Source of the DNA: Ipomoea triloba | Lineage: Eukaryota; Streptophyta; Magnoliopsida; Solanales; Convolvulaceae | DNA: 64,000 bases | Assembly (NCBI RefSeq): GCF_003576645.1 | Contig: NC_044922.1 | Coordinates: 8,461,049-8,525,048, forward strand | Direction of reading: 5' to 3' | Translations under genes and position numbers: made by a program | Shown: piece after piece, positions 9,848 to 21,373 of the stretch | How the letters are laid out: every line of letters begins with the position of its first letter | Position numbering within the stretch: the first letter of the stretch is position 1 | Notes under the pieces: model-generated | What the model was told of the DNA's origin: nothing | The model's input: the letters and a program-made list of their open reading frames with translations, nothing else | The model's database searches: none

Positions 9848-11314
9848 CTGAAAACAACACATTGAAGTGTGGTTAGCACAACGGCTAAGCAAGGAAATCC
9901 AAGAAATTTATTCCCGAAACTAAATAAAGGTTTTGAAAACCAAGATGTTAAAAACTTTATTCTTTTTACCAAGAAATTTTCCCATGTAATAGGACAAAAA
10001 TCATTTGAGAATACAAATAGATATTGAAAATCATAAGTTTTTCTGCTGTAAAACTTCTAATCTTTCCCACTCATCATTTTTCCTTTCAGTCCCTCATCAC
10101 AGGGAAATTTCCTTACTAATCATCTCAAGAAAGCGAATTCGCTAGCATACTTCAGTGCTAGCCCTTAACACCTTTCTCTTCTCTCGTAGTTACAGCGTAA
10201 CTACCATTCATTATAAAAAAAATATCCTTAGTTTCCTTAACTTGAGAGCTTGAGGCCTTAGGAGCAACCAATCTTGTCCCCTCGTTTCCACTTGGGTCTC
10301 GACTCGGGGTCAATGTCTGGCATCCCCCTGTATCTTATCGATTCCCTTGGACTATACCGGATCGTTAAAATGAATCCTAGTTGGCCTAACTAGGATCGTT
10401 AAAATGAATCCTAGTAACTATACTTAAGTGTGCACGCCCCCGCAAACCGCAGCTTACGAGTGATACAGTACTCGGCGAATAGACTTCGCCCTCAGTATGA
10501 ATTGCATGTCATACGGCATAAACAAAACCACTGGGCCATGGCACTTTAAGCCCTCCCATGAGGTTTGTCAAAGGACATAAACAAACCCACTGGGCCATGG
10601 CACTTTAAGCCCTCCCGTAGGTCAATCAAGGTCCTCATCAACTCGTCAGAAACATAAGGGTTTTTCCTTCTCCTTCTCTTCCACGACATTGATTCATTCT
10701 CAAGGTAATCTGATAGTACCCCCTTTATCATCTCTTAGTAGTCATGGGTAACACGTATCACTTTTCCCATGTCCCATAATAACATATATGATACACCATT
10801 AACATAACATCTTCCTACTTCAGGTATACGTATATGGTATTCACATCATACATACGTATATACACACGGTTTCATATACATACACAACATATACCTATAC
10901 GATTCCAAGTATAGATATACATACAAATAGAGTTCAATACATATATATATACTATATATACACGGTTTCAATATATATATACATATACTAAACAATTTCA
11001 TGATTAATGTATATACATATACTATATATATACATACGGTTTTAATATATATATACAAACTAATTATTTTTTTATTTTTATTTTATTATATATTATTTTC
11101 GAAAATGGTATGTATATATACACATATTGTACATGATATACTCACATCGTAAATACATGTACATATTTCTCAAAACATAACTTTCATAAGCATGGATGCT
11201 CACAATTTCTACTAACATGCACACAATAAAGTTCAACTCAACATCCCTAATTCATCAATTGCTATCAATTACTCAATTTCAAGAAACCTCAACCAACTTA
11301 AGGAATTTCCTTAC
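9848..11314 (-). other. putative intron of X copy 2
   Basis: Bounded by GAG/GTAAGG at 11315/11314 and TTGTTTTCAG at 9848. About 1.47 kb, AT-rich, with TATA-type low complexity (10840-11100) and two short local tandem duplications (near 10365-10411 and 10520-10620). No internal ORF is convincing. Copy 3 has equivalent splice-like sequences at 58151 and 55749. Confidence 0.45.
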
Positions 11315-11620
11315 CTCAAAGTGGTCACAATTCCTTAGAAATAACCTTGGTTGATTTTCCCCAAATTTCACTTTGAAACCCTAGATCCAAATCAACACCA
11401 AAACATCAAATATCAAGAAACTAAGCATAGATTCATAACCTAGGAAGGATTACAAGGCTTTCTACCGAATAAAATCGAAAACTTACCGAATAAAATTGAG
11501 AGTTGAGAAGGATTTTGGCTATGGAAGCAATGGAGGAAGAAGAATGGTGAACCCTCTCTCTTTCTCTCCTCTTGGTTCGGCAAAATGAAGGGGAAATGGG
11601 GAAAGAATAGCGTTTTATAC
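11315..11620 (-). promoter_or_regulatory. X-element promoter and leader exon
   Basis: On the minus strand GTATAAAACG (11620-11611) is a TATA box, followed by a pyrimidine-rich leader with CTCTCTTTCTCTCC. The leader ends at the GAG/GTAAGG donor. The same arrangement occurs in copy 3 (58470-58152) and, in + orientation, in the Tekay-like LTR at 19821. Confidence 0.6.
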
Positions 11621-12100
11621 TTGATCACACTTATGTGATAAGATTAAGGGAGAAAAATAATAAAATAATAAAATATCTCAACTTGGACTGATTGGGATTG
11701 AAACAGATGAATTTTCGGTAGAAAATAATTTAAATAGAATATTCTTGAGACCACAAATTTATTCCAGTCAAAAGCTCCAATTTGGGCTAGGTTCGGTACA
11801 TCGCGAAATTTCGCGATGTACAATAAAAAATAAATTTTTGCTGCTATGGGCTAATTTAATTCAATAGGAAATTCAAGAATAACAGTATGGTGTCTAGAAA
11901 TCCATTTCCTAGGACAAACAAGTCCAAATACTAGTTCCTAAAAATTTTACGGTTCGTGACCAGGACGTACGATCGCAGCTTAATAACAACTATACTTACT
12001 TATAAAAATTCTTTTGAAGTATCGGGAGATCATAACTCATGTATGTCAATACCTTAGGATAAAATAATAATGTTAATAAAATACGGGGTATTACATCTTG

Positions 12101-13252
12101 GATACACATGCCAAAAGAAAACTAATAGCAGAATCTCGATTCTATTTCTGGGACGAGCCATACCTGTTTAAAGTCTGCGCGGATCAAATAATTAGACATT
12201 GTGTAATAGAGGCTGAAGGACATGAAATTCTGGGAGAATGTCATCGAATGGCCCATCACTCGGCAAATAGAACTGCGAGGAGAGTGCTTGAAGCAGGATT
12301 CTATTGGCCCTCAATATTTAGGGACGCTCAAATTTGCGTGAAACGAACTGGGAACATCACTAGAAGAGACGAGATGCCGCAAAACTACACACTGGCATGC
12401 GAAATTTTTGATATATGGGTACTGGACTTTGCAGGACGATTTCCGGATTCCAAAGGTTTCAAATATATCCTTATTGCAGTGGATTATGTCTCCAAATGGG
12501 TTGAAGCAGAAGCACTTCGGAATAATGATGCAAGAAGCGTGACAAGATTTCTAAAGAAATTGTTCACAAGATTTGGAGTACCGCGGATTGTAATTAGCGA
12601 TAGGGGGACACACTTCCGGAATGTACCCATGCGGAGATTACTTCAAAAGCAAGGTATACAACATCGGGGAGGAGTCCCGTATCATCCTTAGACCACCGGG
12701 CAAGTTGAGAATGCGAATAGAGATATTAAGGCCATATTGGAAAAGATAGTAGCTCGGTATAGAAAGGATTGGGTTGACAAGCTTAACGATGCATTATGGG
12801 CCTTCCGGACTGCTTATAAGACGCCGATAGGAACTACTCCATACAGATTGGTATATGGCAAAGCATGTCACCTTCCAGTTGAAATCGAGCATAAGGCGTA
12901 TTGGGCCATTAAAAAATTGAATGAAGATCTGTTCATAGCCAGACATGAGCGAATGTTTCAACTGAATGAATTAGAAGAATGGCGTTTGCTGGCCTATGAG
13001 ACATCCAGATCTTACAAGGAACGATCCAAGTTTTACCACGACATGCATATCAGGAAAAACAAAGAATTCATTGAAGGAGATAAAGTGTTGTTATTCAATT
13101 CCAGACTGTGACTGTTTCCTGGGAAACTTAAATCACGATGGACGGGGCCTTATATTGTTACAAAGGTATTTCCTTACAGAACTTTGGAGATCATGCATCC
13201 AGAAAAAGGATCTTTTAAAGTAAACGGCCACCAAGTCAAGAAATACTATTGA
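12101..13252 (+). pseudogene. pol: pol fragment: integrase
   Basis: Continues the pol frame after X copy 2. The zinc-binding region keeps the two His (CHRMAHHSANRTARRVL, FYWPS), but the expected CxxC is missing: CVKRTGNITRRDEMP reads straight through where family members have Cys-x-x-Cys before RTGNI, an apparent short in-frame deletion near 12340. The core keeps the catalytic triad: Asp in LDFAGRFP (12425-12427), Asp in ISDRGTHF (12599-12601) and Glu in [11 protein letters not shown] (12707-12709). The C-terminal GPYIV block is present near 13146. In-frame stops TAG at 12689 and TGA at 13109 and the lost CxxC make it non-functional. It ends with a TGA at 13250-13252. Confidence 0.9.
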
Positions 13253-13340
13253 ATGGAAAATGCGCAGGGGACAGTCCAGTGTTGCAGGCTAATACCCTAG
13301 GAGGATGAGTAGCACAATCTTCATGACATTTTCATTGGGC

Positions 13341-13380
13341 TAAAGACGTTAAACGTAGCGCTGACCGGGAGGCAACCCGT
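13341..13380 (+). promoter_or_regulatory. post-ORF GGGAGGCAACCC module
   Basis: CTAAAGACGTTAAACGTAGC, then GCTGACCGGGAGGCAACCCG, about 90 bp after the pol stop. The GGG...CCC part can fold as a short hairpin. Equivalent modules follow five other ORFs in the window (30066, 35981, 47881, 53008, 63410). Confidence 0.6.
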
Positions 13381-14821
13381 TACTCATTCTGCTTTTTATT
13401 TTCTTACTTTATTCTATTAAATAACCCTCAAGGTTGAAATTCTCTATTTTTGTAGATTCTACATTTCCACGCAGATCTCGTCGCAAGAACATGAGAATCA
13501 TCTATCCAAGCATTATGACCAACATGACTTGGGATGCTTACTAGGTAACCTACCTATTATCCCTTGTTTACCTATTATATGAACCTCATGTTTTCATTTT
13601 AAAGTGTGGAAAAATGCATGTTTTGTTGTTTCTCTATTTTATTACATTCTAAGTCAACATCGAGGACGATGTTTGGTCTAAAGTGTGGAAAGAGCTGTGC
13701 TTGAAATGAAAATCTTAATTAAAAGCTCTATCTCATTTGTTTGAAAGATAATCAAGCCACAAGTATGTGTTGGTATTCATTCTATCTTTGGAGAATGCTA
13801 AATCTGTGCCAAAAAGTTTACTCTTTGAATAACCTTGGAAGTACCCCTACCTTGACCTTTAAAAATTTGAAAAATTGTATGCTTGTGTTATTCACCTCTT
13901 ATTTTGTAAAGACCTTAGTTAAGGATCTCTCGAAGTGGGAGTGTTCAACCCCTAATTTCAAAAAGATAAGATTAAGCGAAGCCTGGAATTGAATAATCAT
14001 AGAATAGAACATGGGGCAAAAAGAGAGCTTTCTGTGAGCATTGAGTGAAATTTCCCTTTTCCCAAAGTAAAAGGCATGAGGGGTTGTTGTTCGGAGAAAA
14101 GAGTAGAAAAGGCAAAAAGGCCAATCCCCGTGATAAGATACGAGGAAAGCCATCTCGCTAGGTGGTGAACAACCATAGTCTCCAAAATACACAAATGTTA
14201 TATCTGGAGTCGGTTGCTCACAATAAAATGACCCTAGGAGATGAGAAAATTGAGATGAGGGAAGCTGCTTCGCTAGGGTTCAAGCACCCATTGCACTGCC
14301 TTCGGAAAAGCATGGAGCTCCATGTGAAGTCGGGTTGCTTGACGAGGTTACCCTAGGAAGTGAATGTGAAGTCGGGTTGCTTGACGAGGTTACCCTAGGA
14401 AGTGAGAAAAATGAGTTACCGCCCAAGCCACTGGCGGAGAGAGGCCCATGGATCTATTCTCACTTACTTTTACGTTGGGCTTTGGCGATAACGGAGGCCG
14501 ATTGATTAGGTTTTGTACATCGTTCCCACTAGGGGGATCAGCTTAAGGCCTTTGCACAACGAGAGGTGAATGAAATTTTGGACTGCATGCTTGATATTGT
14601 GAAAACTTCTTAACTGTCCAACTTGTGACCGACAGGGGTTTCGCTTTGTTTGAATATTCATAGCAGTGTATGGCACATTATTATCATTCCTTGAAGATAT
14701 TGTGAAGGATTCCACATCTCCTGGTAGATTGTGTTTTGAATGAATATTGATCTTTACCCTCGAGCATGTCTTTAGCTTAGATACTTTTGGCATCTAAATG
14801 AGAAGGGCTTGAATGTATAAT

Positions 14822-14857
14822 TTGCTCGTGGACGAGCAATCTAAAGTGTGGAAACTT
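14822..14857 (+). promoter_or_regulatory. hairpin plus polypurine tract (pol element)
   Basis: TTGCTCG-TGGA-CGAGCAA (14822-14839) followed by AAAGTGTGGAAACTT (14843-14857), abutting the LTR. Compared with the family-B stem TTGCTTG/CAAGCAA, one pair has changed from T-A to C-G on both sides, consistent with base pairing being selected. Confidence 0.75.
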
Positions 14858-16189
14858 TGATAGACGCCAAAAGTACCTAATTATCTAGAACTTATTGAGA
14901 TGATTTCTTGCCAAAAACAAAGTCTTAAAGGATGCAATTACGTGTTTACATGTTATTTTACTAACAAATTGCAAATTAGTTCTGTGTGGAGTGTTTTGAA
15001 GAATTCCCACAGGAATGAAGGCTGAAATCAACCGAAAGAAAGCATAAACCATTGAAAAGACAGAATCAATCCAAATGGGAGCACGCGAAGACCAAACTGG
15101 AAACAACAAAAGGAAACGAAAACGAAGAACCACGCCCACGAGCCTCACCACGCGTGTGAGATGGCGTGGAAGTATTCCAGTAACTGTCCACGCCAGTCCA
15201 CACGCGTGTGGCAGGCATGGGACAGCACCAGAAACATGCGCGATGTTTTAGTATTTAAGGGACATTTCAGCTAGGTTTAGGGAGTCTTTTGCCACATTTT
15301 TCATTCTACATTTTAGGTTAGGTTTAGATAGGATTAGGAGAAGAGGAGGAGCTCCTTGGAGAAGAAAACTTAGATCTCCATAGCTTTGAAGATCTTTTGG
15401 GTAAACTCTTTTATCAAGACTTGTTTTCTCTTTGGATTTCTCTTGCTTTTCCCTTTTCCTTAAAGTTATTTGCTTTTAGTCTTGATCTTGTAGATATGCT
15501 TTTCTATTTTAATGCTTTAATGTTGTCAAAGGCTATGAGAGGCTAATCCCTAGGATAGGGGCTAGATTGAATGGAGATTTGGTATTTATGATCTAATTTG
15601 ATGAATGAGTTTGATTTCTTTGGGGAATGTTGAAATTGTGTGTATGTTTTGTATGACCTTGTTAGATCGAGGGCCCCGATCTCTTCAAGAGTATAGGATC
15701 ATCTCTTTGGCGAGATATCGCAAAGAGATGTAGCCCACTACCCACATCTCCTGCTCTCAATCTGAGAAGATGAGATCCAGAGGGAACTTGTAGACAAAGT
15801 GTTTGACAAAATTCCCCAACCGACTGAGGATTGGGAGCTTGAGTGTGACGCCACTCAGGACAATGTTCCAAGCTCCTTCAATCATGACTCAATGGAAATC
15901 AATACTCTACTTTACACCCTGAACCAATCTCCACGATACTCTAGCCCCCATCCGCTTTTATTTACCTTTACTCACCTTCAATCTTATCAATCTTTGCACC
16001 CTTACTACTTCAATCCAACAATCTTTATATGCTTGACTTTGGTGTTATCTAAACAACTCAAGAAAGGAAATCCGTATATTCTCCAATTTGCCATCCGCGA
16101 GAGATACGACACTTGGGGAGTTTATGACTCTTCGTTTTAACACCCTCCATATCACACATTCACCCTCACCACCATATATCACAACATCA
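14858..16189 (+). repeat. Athila pol-element 3' LTR (1332 bp)
   Basis: Starts TGATAGACGCC after the PPT and ends CACAACATCA. It has palindromes at 15130-15169 and 15188-15220, TATTTAAG at 15252-15259, and the CACTTGGGGAGT block near 16110 shared with the other LTRs. Sequence after the end is a different LTR (family B), which marks this as the 3' boundary of an insertion. Confidence 0.8.
15130..15259 (+). promoter_or_regulatory. LTR U3 promoter: palindrome pair and TATA box
   Basis: First palindrome has core CACCACGCGTGTGAG within CCACGC/GGCGTGG arms; the second has core CCACACGCGTGTGG within CCACGCC/GGCATGG. TATTTAAG starts 32 bp after the second. The inner sequence differs from families A and B, yet most changes keep the palindrome. 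Confidence 0.65.
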
Positions 16190-16486
16190 ATCGCGAAACT
16201 TGTTTTCAGATCCCCTTAGGACAATCAATCGATTTGTCTAACATTGGTGCACATCCCCTTCATTTCCTTTTATATTGTTTAGTTTACTCTTGTTCCTACA
16301 ACCTCAACTCACTTATCAAAACAACCCTTGTAATACTTGCAACTCTTACCTCTTAACACCTTTAAGGTCAACACTAATTCGCTCCAATTTGTCATCCTTG
16401 AGAGACACGACACTCGGGGAGTCTTGACTCTTCGTTTTAACACCTTCCATACCTACATTCACCTCACCACATACTCACAACAGTCA
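16190..16486 (+). repeat. outer family-B 5' LTR remnant
   Basis: The last 297 bp of the 5' LTR, nearly identical to 59014-59311. It ends CAGTCA three bases before the PBS. The upstream part is separated by the Athila pol insertion. Confidence 0.85.
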
Positions 16487-16489
16487 AAA

Positions 16490-16507
16490 TGGCGCCGTTT
16501 CCGGGGA
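16490..16507 (+). promoter_or_regulatory. primer-binding site, tRNA-Asp type
   Basis: TGGCGCCGTTTCCGGGGA, one mismatch to the 18-nt complement of the plant tRNA-Asp 3' end. This primer is typical of Athila elements and sets the + orientation of the outer element. Confidence 0.85.
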
Positions 16508-16734
16508 TGGTAAACGGTTTTGAATTGTGTTGACGTTTTTGGAGTTGATTTTTAAGAGTTCTTGCATTGCTTTTTCTTTTGCTTAATTTTTTTTCTTATT
16601 TTTGTCGATTGATTGAGGAAGTGAGCTTTATTACTTTGAATATCTTTTTGCTCAATTGCAACTACTTTTAGTTGCAAAGAATTGTTGTTGGTTATGCTTT
16701 GTGCAGGAAATTCTATTGAAAATCAATTGAAAGC

Positions 16735-17315
16735 TTGCCAATGAGAGCTCAAATGCATCCCCATGGTTACCCACACCATGAGGGAACTCCTTTGAACTAT
16801 GTTCCACCCCAACCATATCCCTATTACCCACCTTTGAACTATGTTCCACCCCAACCATATCCCTATTACCCACATTCACCCTACGCTTACGCCGCACCAA
16901 CATATCATTACCCACCTCCAAATCCTTACCCATTTCCATATCACTACTTACCGCATCCAACTCCTTATCCATCTTATATACACGACCATCACCCACCACC
17001 GTGCACACACCCTATCCCACCGTATCAAAACAAATTTCCCCCACAATACTCCATTTATCAAAATGACTCGTTAAGCTCTAAAGAAATATCCCAAAATATA
17101 GAGAGTAAGCTTATACAAATGATGAGAACAATTGACCCAAGCTATACTCCCGAGCCATTTTCGTTCCCTAATTCCCACCTAAACACCCGTTACCCATCTC
17201 TATCACAAGTTCTTAAATGAAGCAATCCTACACATTTCTTTGAAACACCACCTTCTAATCCGTATTTTACCACACCCGATCCCTGTGATTATATCCCACC
17301 GGCTAAGGACAAAAT
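16735..17315 (+). pseudogene. gag-like P/Y/H-rich protein, part 1 (family B)
   Basis: ORF in the gag position after the PBS, opening MRAQMHPHGYPHHEG (16741 is the first ATG in the block; the frame opens at 16735). It then runs through imperfect repeats of NYVPPQPYPYYP and Pro/Tyr/His-rich sequence, and a conserved block SSKEISQNIESKLIQMM. A TGA at 17218-17220 interrupts it, but homology continues to DPCDYIPPAKD at the family-D insertion (17316). The second half resumes at 29158. There is no CCHC knuckle or recognisable capsid domain. Homologues in the window are at 22752-24093, 24829-26152 and 61888-63393. Its position suggests a highly diverged gag or a replacement protein; function is unknown. 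Confidence 0.65.
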
Positions 17316-18589
17316 TGACAATGATGTATGTATGGGGTGAGTGTATGTGAAGGTGGTAAAACGAAGAGTCAAGACTCCCCGAGTGTCGTGTCTCTCAAGG
17401 ATGACGAATGGGAATCGAATTGGTGTGTTGGCATCTAAGAGGTTGAAGAGAAAGAGTTACGGGAATGCTAAGGGTTGGATTCATTTGTAAGAGGGGAGGG
17501 TTGACAGTAGTTGTTTAAAATAAATAAAAGTAAGGTGGAGATTGGGGCTTTAGGCTTTTCCATGTGGTCTATCTTTGGATGGTTTTGCGAGTGCAAGTTG
17601 TGGAATAGTTTAGGGAGTTCATGGCACACTACCAAGTGGCGTCACACTTTGGACTCCCACATCCTCATTCGGTTGGGGCATTTTATCGAACACTTTGTCT
17701 ACCACTCCTCTCGGATCTCGTCCTTTCGGACTAAGAGCGGAGATGTGGGTGAGTTAGAGTCGTGAGTGGCCGCTATCGCGCACACACTCACTTCCTTTGA
17801 GTTTGCTACCTAATGTGGCCACAAAAGTCACAAAGCTTGAAGATCATCATCCACACAAGTTCAACATCCAACAAACAAGCAATTCACAAATCAAAGCAAT
17901 AATATTAAGCATCCACATAGATCTACCATGGGGCCACTAATCCCCTATTTAATCTACTCTATCATACTAGAGAAACAAGAAAGAGAAAGGAAAATTCAAA
18001 GAAATAAGTATTGAATTAGAAAATGAAGAGAATGGTTACCACCCTTTAGAAAGGAGATCTTTACAACCTTGATCTTGAAATCCCAATCTTCTCTCTTGCC
18101 CTTGATCTATTCTAAACTATGAAAGGAAGGAATTTTCCCCCAAGAGGGGAGAAAACCCTCTAGATCTATTCTACCCTATTCTATCAATTTTCTAATATAT
18201 TCTTGTCGTTTTTAGGTTTAGGGCAAAAGGGATTTATATAAGTGACAAAAAGGGAACAATTTTCCCAAAATGGCCCTTGGCCCAACCACGCTTGCTTCCA
18301 CGCGTGGTGGCGGGCGTGGGAGCTCACTGGAATTATTCCACGCCCAGCCACACACGTGTGAGGCTGCATGGGACGCTACTGCAATTCGGCTTGTTTGTCT
18401 TTTGCTCTATTTTAGCCTCAAATCCCTCTCCAACCTGTAAAATACCTCAAAACTCTTTCTAGAAATGTTGTTAGAAGATTTTAATTGCATTTGAGCTAAA
18501 ATGCATGCAATTGTTGTAATCGGATGTCAAAACGATGCGCTTTTAATCTAATAAAGACCCCTAATAAGTGCTATTCTTGGTGCTTATCA
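17316..18589 (-). repeat. family-D 3' LTR (minus)
   Basis: A 1274-bp LTR reading TGATAAGCACCAAGAATAGC at its start on the minus strand and CATACATACATCATTGTCA at its end. It closely resembles the 5' LTR at 27890-29157, with a few percent difference by eye. Palindromes are at 18286-18319 and 18338-18371, with TATATAAA (minus) at 18233-18240. The 84-codon ORF inside is not treated as a gene. Confidence 0.85.
18233..18371 (-). promoter_or_regulatory. LTR U3 promoter: palindrome pair and TATA box
   Basis: On the minus strand, palindromes with cores CCACGCGTGG (18286-18319) and CACACACGTGTGAG (18338-18371) precede TATATAAA by about 45 bp. Here the inner palindrome of the first unit has been replaced by a different but equally symmetric sequence. 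Confidence 0.65.
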
Positions 18590-18693
18590 AAGTTTCCACA
18601 CTTAAACCTTGCTTGTCATCAAGCAAGCATACTTTTCTAAACCCTAATCATGTAAGCACCCAGAATAGTTCTTTCTTTCACGGTTAACCAATC
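18590..18693 (-). promoter_or_regulatory. hairpin plus polypurine tract (family D)
   Basis: On the minus strand TTGCTTGATGACAAGCAA forms the stem-loop (loop ATGA) and is followed by AAGTGTGGAAACTT abutting the LTR start at 18589. Only about 100 bp of this 3' region survives before another LTR fragment begins at about 18694. Confidence 0.7.
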
Positions 18694-19602
18694 ACGGTTG
18701 GGGCATTTCATCGAACACTTTGTCTACCACTCCTCTCGGATCTTGTCCTTTCGGACTAAGAGTGGAGATGTGGGTGAGTTAGACTCGTGAGTGGCCGCTA
18801 TCGCGCACACACTCACTTCCTTTGGGTTTGCTACCTAATGTGGCCACAAAAGGCATAAAGCTTGAAGAACATCATCCACACAAGTTCAACATCCAACAAG
18901 CAAGCAATTCACAAATCAAAGCAATAATATTAAACATCCACATAGATCTACCATGGGGCCACCAATCCCCTATCTAATCTACTCTAGCATGCTAAGAAAC
19001 AAGAACAACAAGGGAAAATTCAAAGAAACAAGTATTGAATTAGAAATTGAAAAGAATGGTTATCACCCCTTGAAAAAGGGGATCTTACAACCTTGATCTT
19101 GAATCCCAATCTTCATTCTTGCCCTTGATCTATTCTAAACTATGAAAGGAAGGAGTTTTCCCCCAAGAGGGGAGAAAACCCTCTTAGATCTCTCTACCCT
19201 ATTCTATCAATTTTCTGATCTACTCCTTGTTGTTTTAGGCAAAAGGGATTTATATAGGTGACAAAGAAAAGGAACAAATTTCCCAAAATAGCCATTGGCC
19301 CAACCACGCTTGCTCACACGCGTGTGAGTGGCGTGGTGGCTCTCTGGAATGATTCCACGCCTAGCCACACGCGTGTGAGGCTACGTGGGACGCTACTGCA
19401 TTTCGGCTTGTTTGTCTTTTGCTCTATTTTAGCTTCAAATCCCTCTCCAACCTGTGAAATACTTCAAAACTCTTTCTAGAAATGTTGTTAGAAGAAATTG
19501 ATCGCATTTGAGCTGAAATGCATGCAATTGTTGTAATTGGATGTCAAAACGATGTGCTTTTAATCTAATAAAGACCCCTTATAAGTGCTATTCTTGGTGC
19601 TA
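18694..19602 (-). repeat. family-D LTR fragment (minus)
   Basis: Matches the first two-thirds of the family-D LTR, from the GGTTGGGGCATTT block to the sequence just before its TGATAAG start, which is replaced after GGTGC. Palindromes are at 19304-19336 and 19355-19388, with TATATAAA near 19247-19256 (minus). Both ends are broken, so it is a recombination or deletion remnant. Confidence 0.75.
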
Positions 19603-19820
19603 TTCAGTAGGCTCAATACAAGTCTATTAAGTCATCCCATAACAATATATCTCAAGAAAAGATCATACAAGAAAAACCCATGGAGATATTCTTCAAAATA
19701 GAACAAGTTCTTCATTAAACAAGTAAATAGCAAAGAAGAGTATGTTCATACCTTAGAAATGACTTAAGATCTTTGAGAAAAGTTGAGAGACTTGGAAGGA
19801 AATGCTTAGAAAGTGTATAT
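19603..19820 (-). other. leader-like remnant between LTR fragments
   Basis: About 218 bp without an ORF. On the minus strand it resembles the ORF3 leader region in composition, with AAGGTATGAACATAC as a donor-like site. I cannot assign it securely to any family. The Tekay-like LTR begins directly after it, preceded by TATAT. Confidence 0.35.
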
Positions 19821-21373
19821 TGTAACACCCCGAAAATTCGTTCAAACCTTGAGACCGGTAATCATTTCCGCCGGGTAATTTATTTGATTTAATTGGGCTT
19901 AGTCTTTCCAATTGATATATACATATATATAATTCTTGAACCCGGAATTAATTATTTTATTCAAAAGGCCCAATTCTTGATTTAATTCTTGTAAGGGATT
20001 TATTTAAACTGGATCCTTACAATTCTTATAAGTAAGAATATGTATATAATGGCCCAATATACATATATATTTATTCTTGAATGATTAATTTCTTCCAAAC
20101 TAGTGGTATAATACATAATGTGAGACCCATTTTATAAGTGCCCATTATTTCATGTCTTACCTAGTTGATACATACATAATATATGTAATGATCTTTCCCT
20201 ACTAATATAAAAGCCTTGTGCTTCCAACCCTATTTCCCTTTTCATCCTCCTATAAATACATTTCATCCTATTCTTTCCACTTCTAAAGAACCCTAAGTAA
20301 ATCCTACACTTTCTTCTTCAAGATCCAAGATCAAGTTTGCTCTTTTAGGATTGATAACGCTTGGGTAAGTGTTTATCTTTAGGAATATACCCTGCATCAT
20401 GTTGTTTTCATAATCTTTATACAAGTTCTTATGTTGTTCTTTTGGGGATCTTTTGGGAAAAGATGATCAAGGTGAAGGTGAAGCTTAGTGAGAAGGTTTA
20501 AGAGTTCTTGGTTGAAGTGTGCTTCAAGAGGTAACCATCATGTCTCACAAAATCTATTTTACACTCTCAATCTATGGATATTATTTGGTGTATTGGAATC
20601 CTGTGAAATTCTTTGCTGTTAGCCAATTTGTTGTTGTCTGTGAAGTCATTTTGATGGATTATGAACTTGTGTTCTTGATCCTTTGCATATAGATGTTTAT
20701 GGATATTTATTGGTATAGATTCCTTATTTATTTGGCTTCTGGGAGATGTTATCTGAGTAATCTGATCCTATTCTTGTATTCTAGAATGAATATTGCGTAT
20801 TCTGTCTGTTCTGGTCTGGGAATGGTTTGGAGTTGCTCTTGCGGTAAGGTTAGGTGGTATAATGTGTCCCGCCTAAGTGGTCCGCAAGAACAACTGGGGA
20901 TTGGAGTGACAGAGGATGGCGATCCGCTGGGCAGCCCCGCCCCTTTTGGCGGAAGAGGGCGGCGAACCAGGGTGATCCGCCGGGGAGTGCCGCCAGTTGA
21001 GGCGGAGGTGTGTGGCGGAGTAGGTGATTCCGCCAGGGTGTTCCGTTGGTTCTTCTGGACTTCTGTTTCCAGTAGCTATTTTGTTTTCTGTTGTCTTGTT
21101 GTTTCGCCCTTGTTTATGGAACTTGTTGGGATATTATGCTGAGTATTTTTCCTTGGTTCTTGAGCATTCATTCATGTCTCTTGATTCATTATCTTGATGT
21201 ATTGATTGGTTGTATCCTTGGTTATTTTTCCTGAGTGTTAGTTGTGTTCATAATCTGAGATGAACACTATGAGTGTTTTGTTCTTGAGATGAGTTTGAGG
21301 TTGGATATGGAGTGGTGGATCTTTGAGTATCTCTTGGGCTGTTTGAGGATGAACTAACTGTGGAACTAACTTT

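Larger units (their letters stand above)
9083..12095 (-). mobile_element. X element copy 2, complete, TSD TCTTG
   Basis: A 3013-bp element flanked by perfect 5-bp duplications TCTTG (9078-9082 and 12096-12100). Its ends are TGTAACACCC on the plus strand and TGTAATACCCC on the minus strand. The minus strand is the sense strand: TATA near 11612-11619, leader, GT donor at 11314, acceptor at 9848, then a 141-codon ORF. No PBS, PPT or second LTR lies between the ends and the duplications, so it is best read as a solo LTR of a Tekay/Del-like element that carries its own ORF. A distinct non-autonomous element type is the alternative. Removing it restores the host pol frame exactly. Confidence 0.85.
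13253..14857 (+). other. Athila pol element 3' tail, no ORF3
   Basis: Noncoding stretch from the pol stop to the LTR. It has the GACGTTAAAC...GCGCT...GGGAGGCAACCC module at 13341-13380, PPT-like AAAGTGTGGAAA sequences at 13600 and 13680, a hairpin AACATCG-AGGA-CGATGTT at 13656-13673, and the conserved tail from 13910. The tail hairpin reads CATGGAGCTCCATG at 14311-14324, a perfect palindrome. A 45-bp direct duplication is present near 14320-14400. No ORF3 homologous to the other families is present. Confidence 0.6.
7859..16189 (+). mobile_element. Athila-type Ty3/gypsy element with pol
   Basis: The only element in the window with RT, RNase H and integrase. It starts inside RT at the family-A insertion, is interrupted by X copy 2 (9083-12095), and continues through integrase, a tail without ORF3, the PPT and a 3' LTR ending at 16189. 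The sequence after 16189 continues a family-B LTR, so this element inserted into the 5' LTR of the outer family-B element. Its gag, protease and 5' LTR are left of the window or lost. Order RT-RH-IN identifies Ty3/gypsy. Confidence 0.85.

Noticed and set aside
20693..21142. 149-codon ORF in the Tekay-like LTR
   Set aside because: It crosses a GC-rich repeat-word stretch between predicted donor and acceptor, has no homologue in the window and no recognisable domain.
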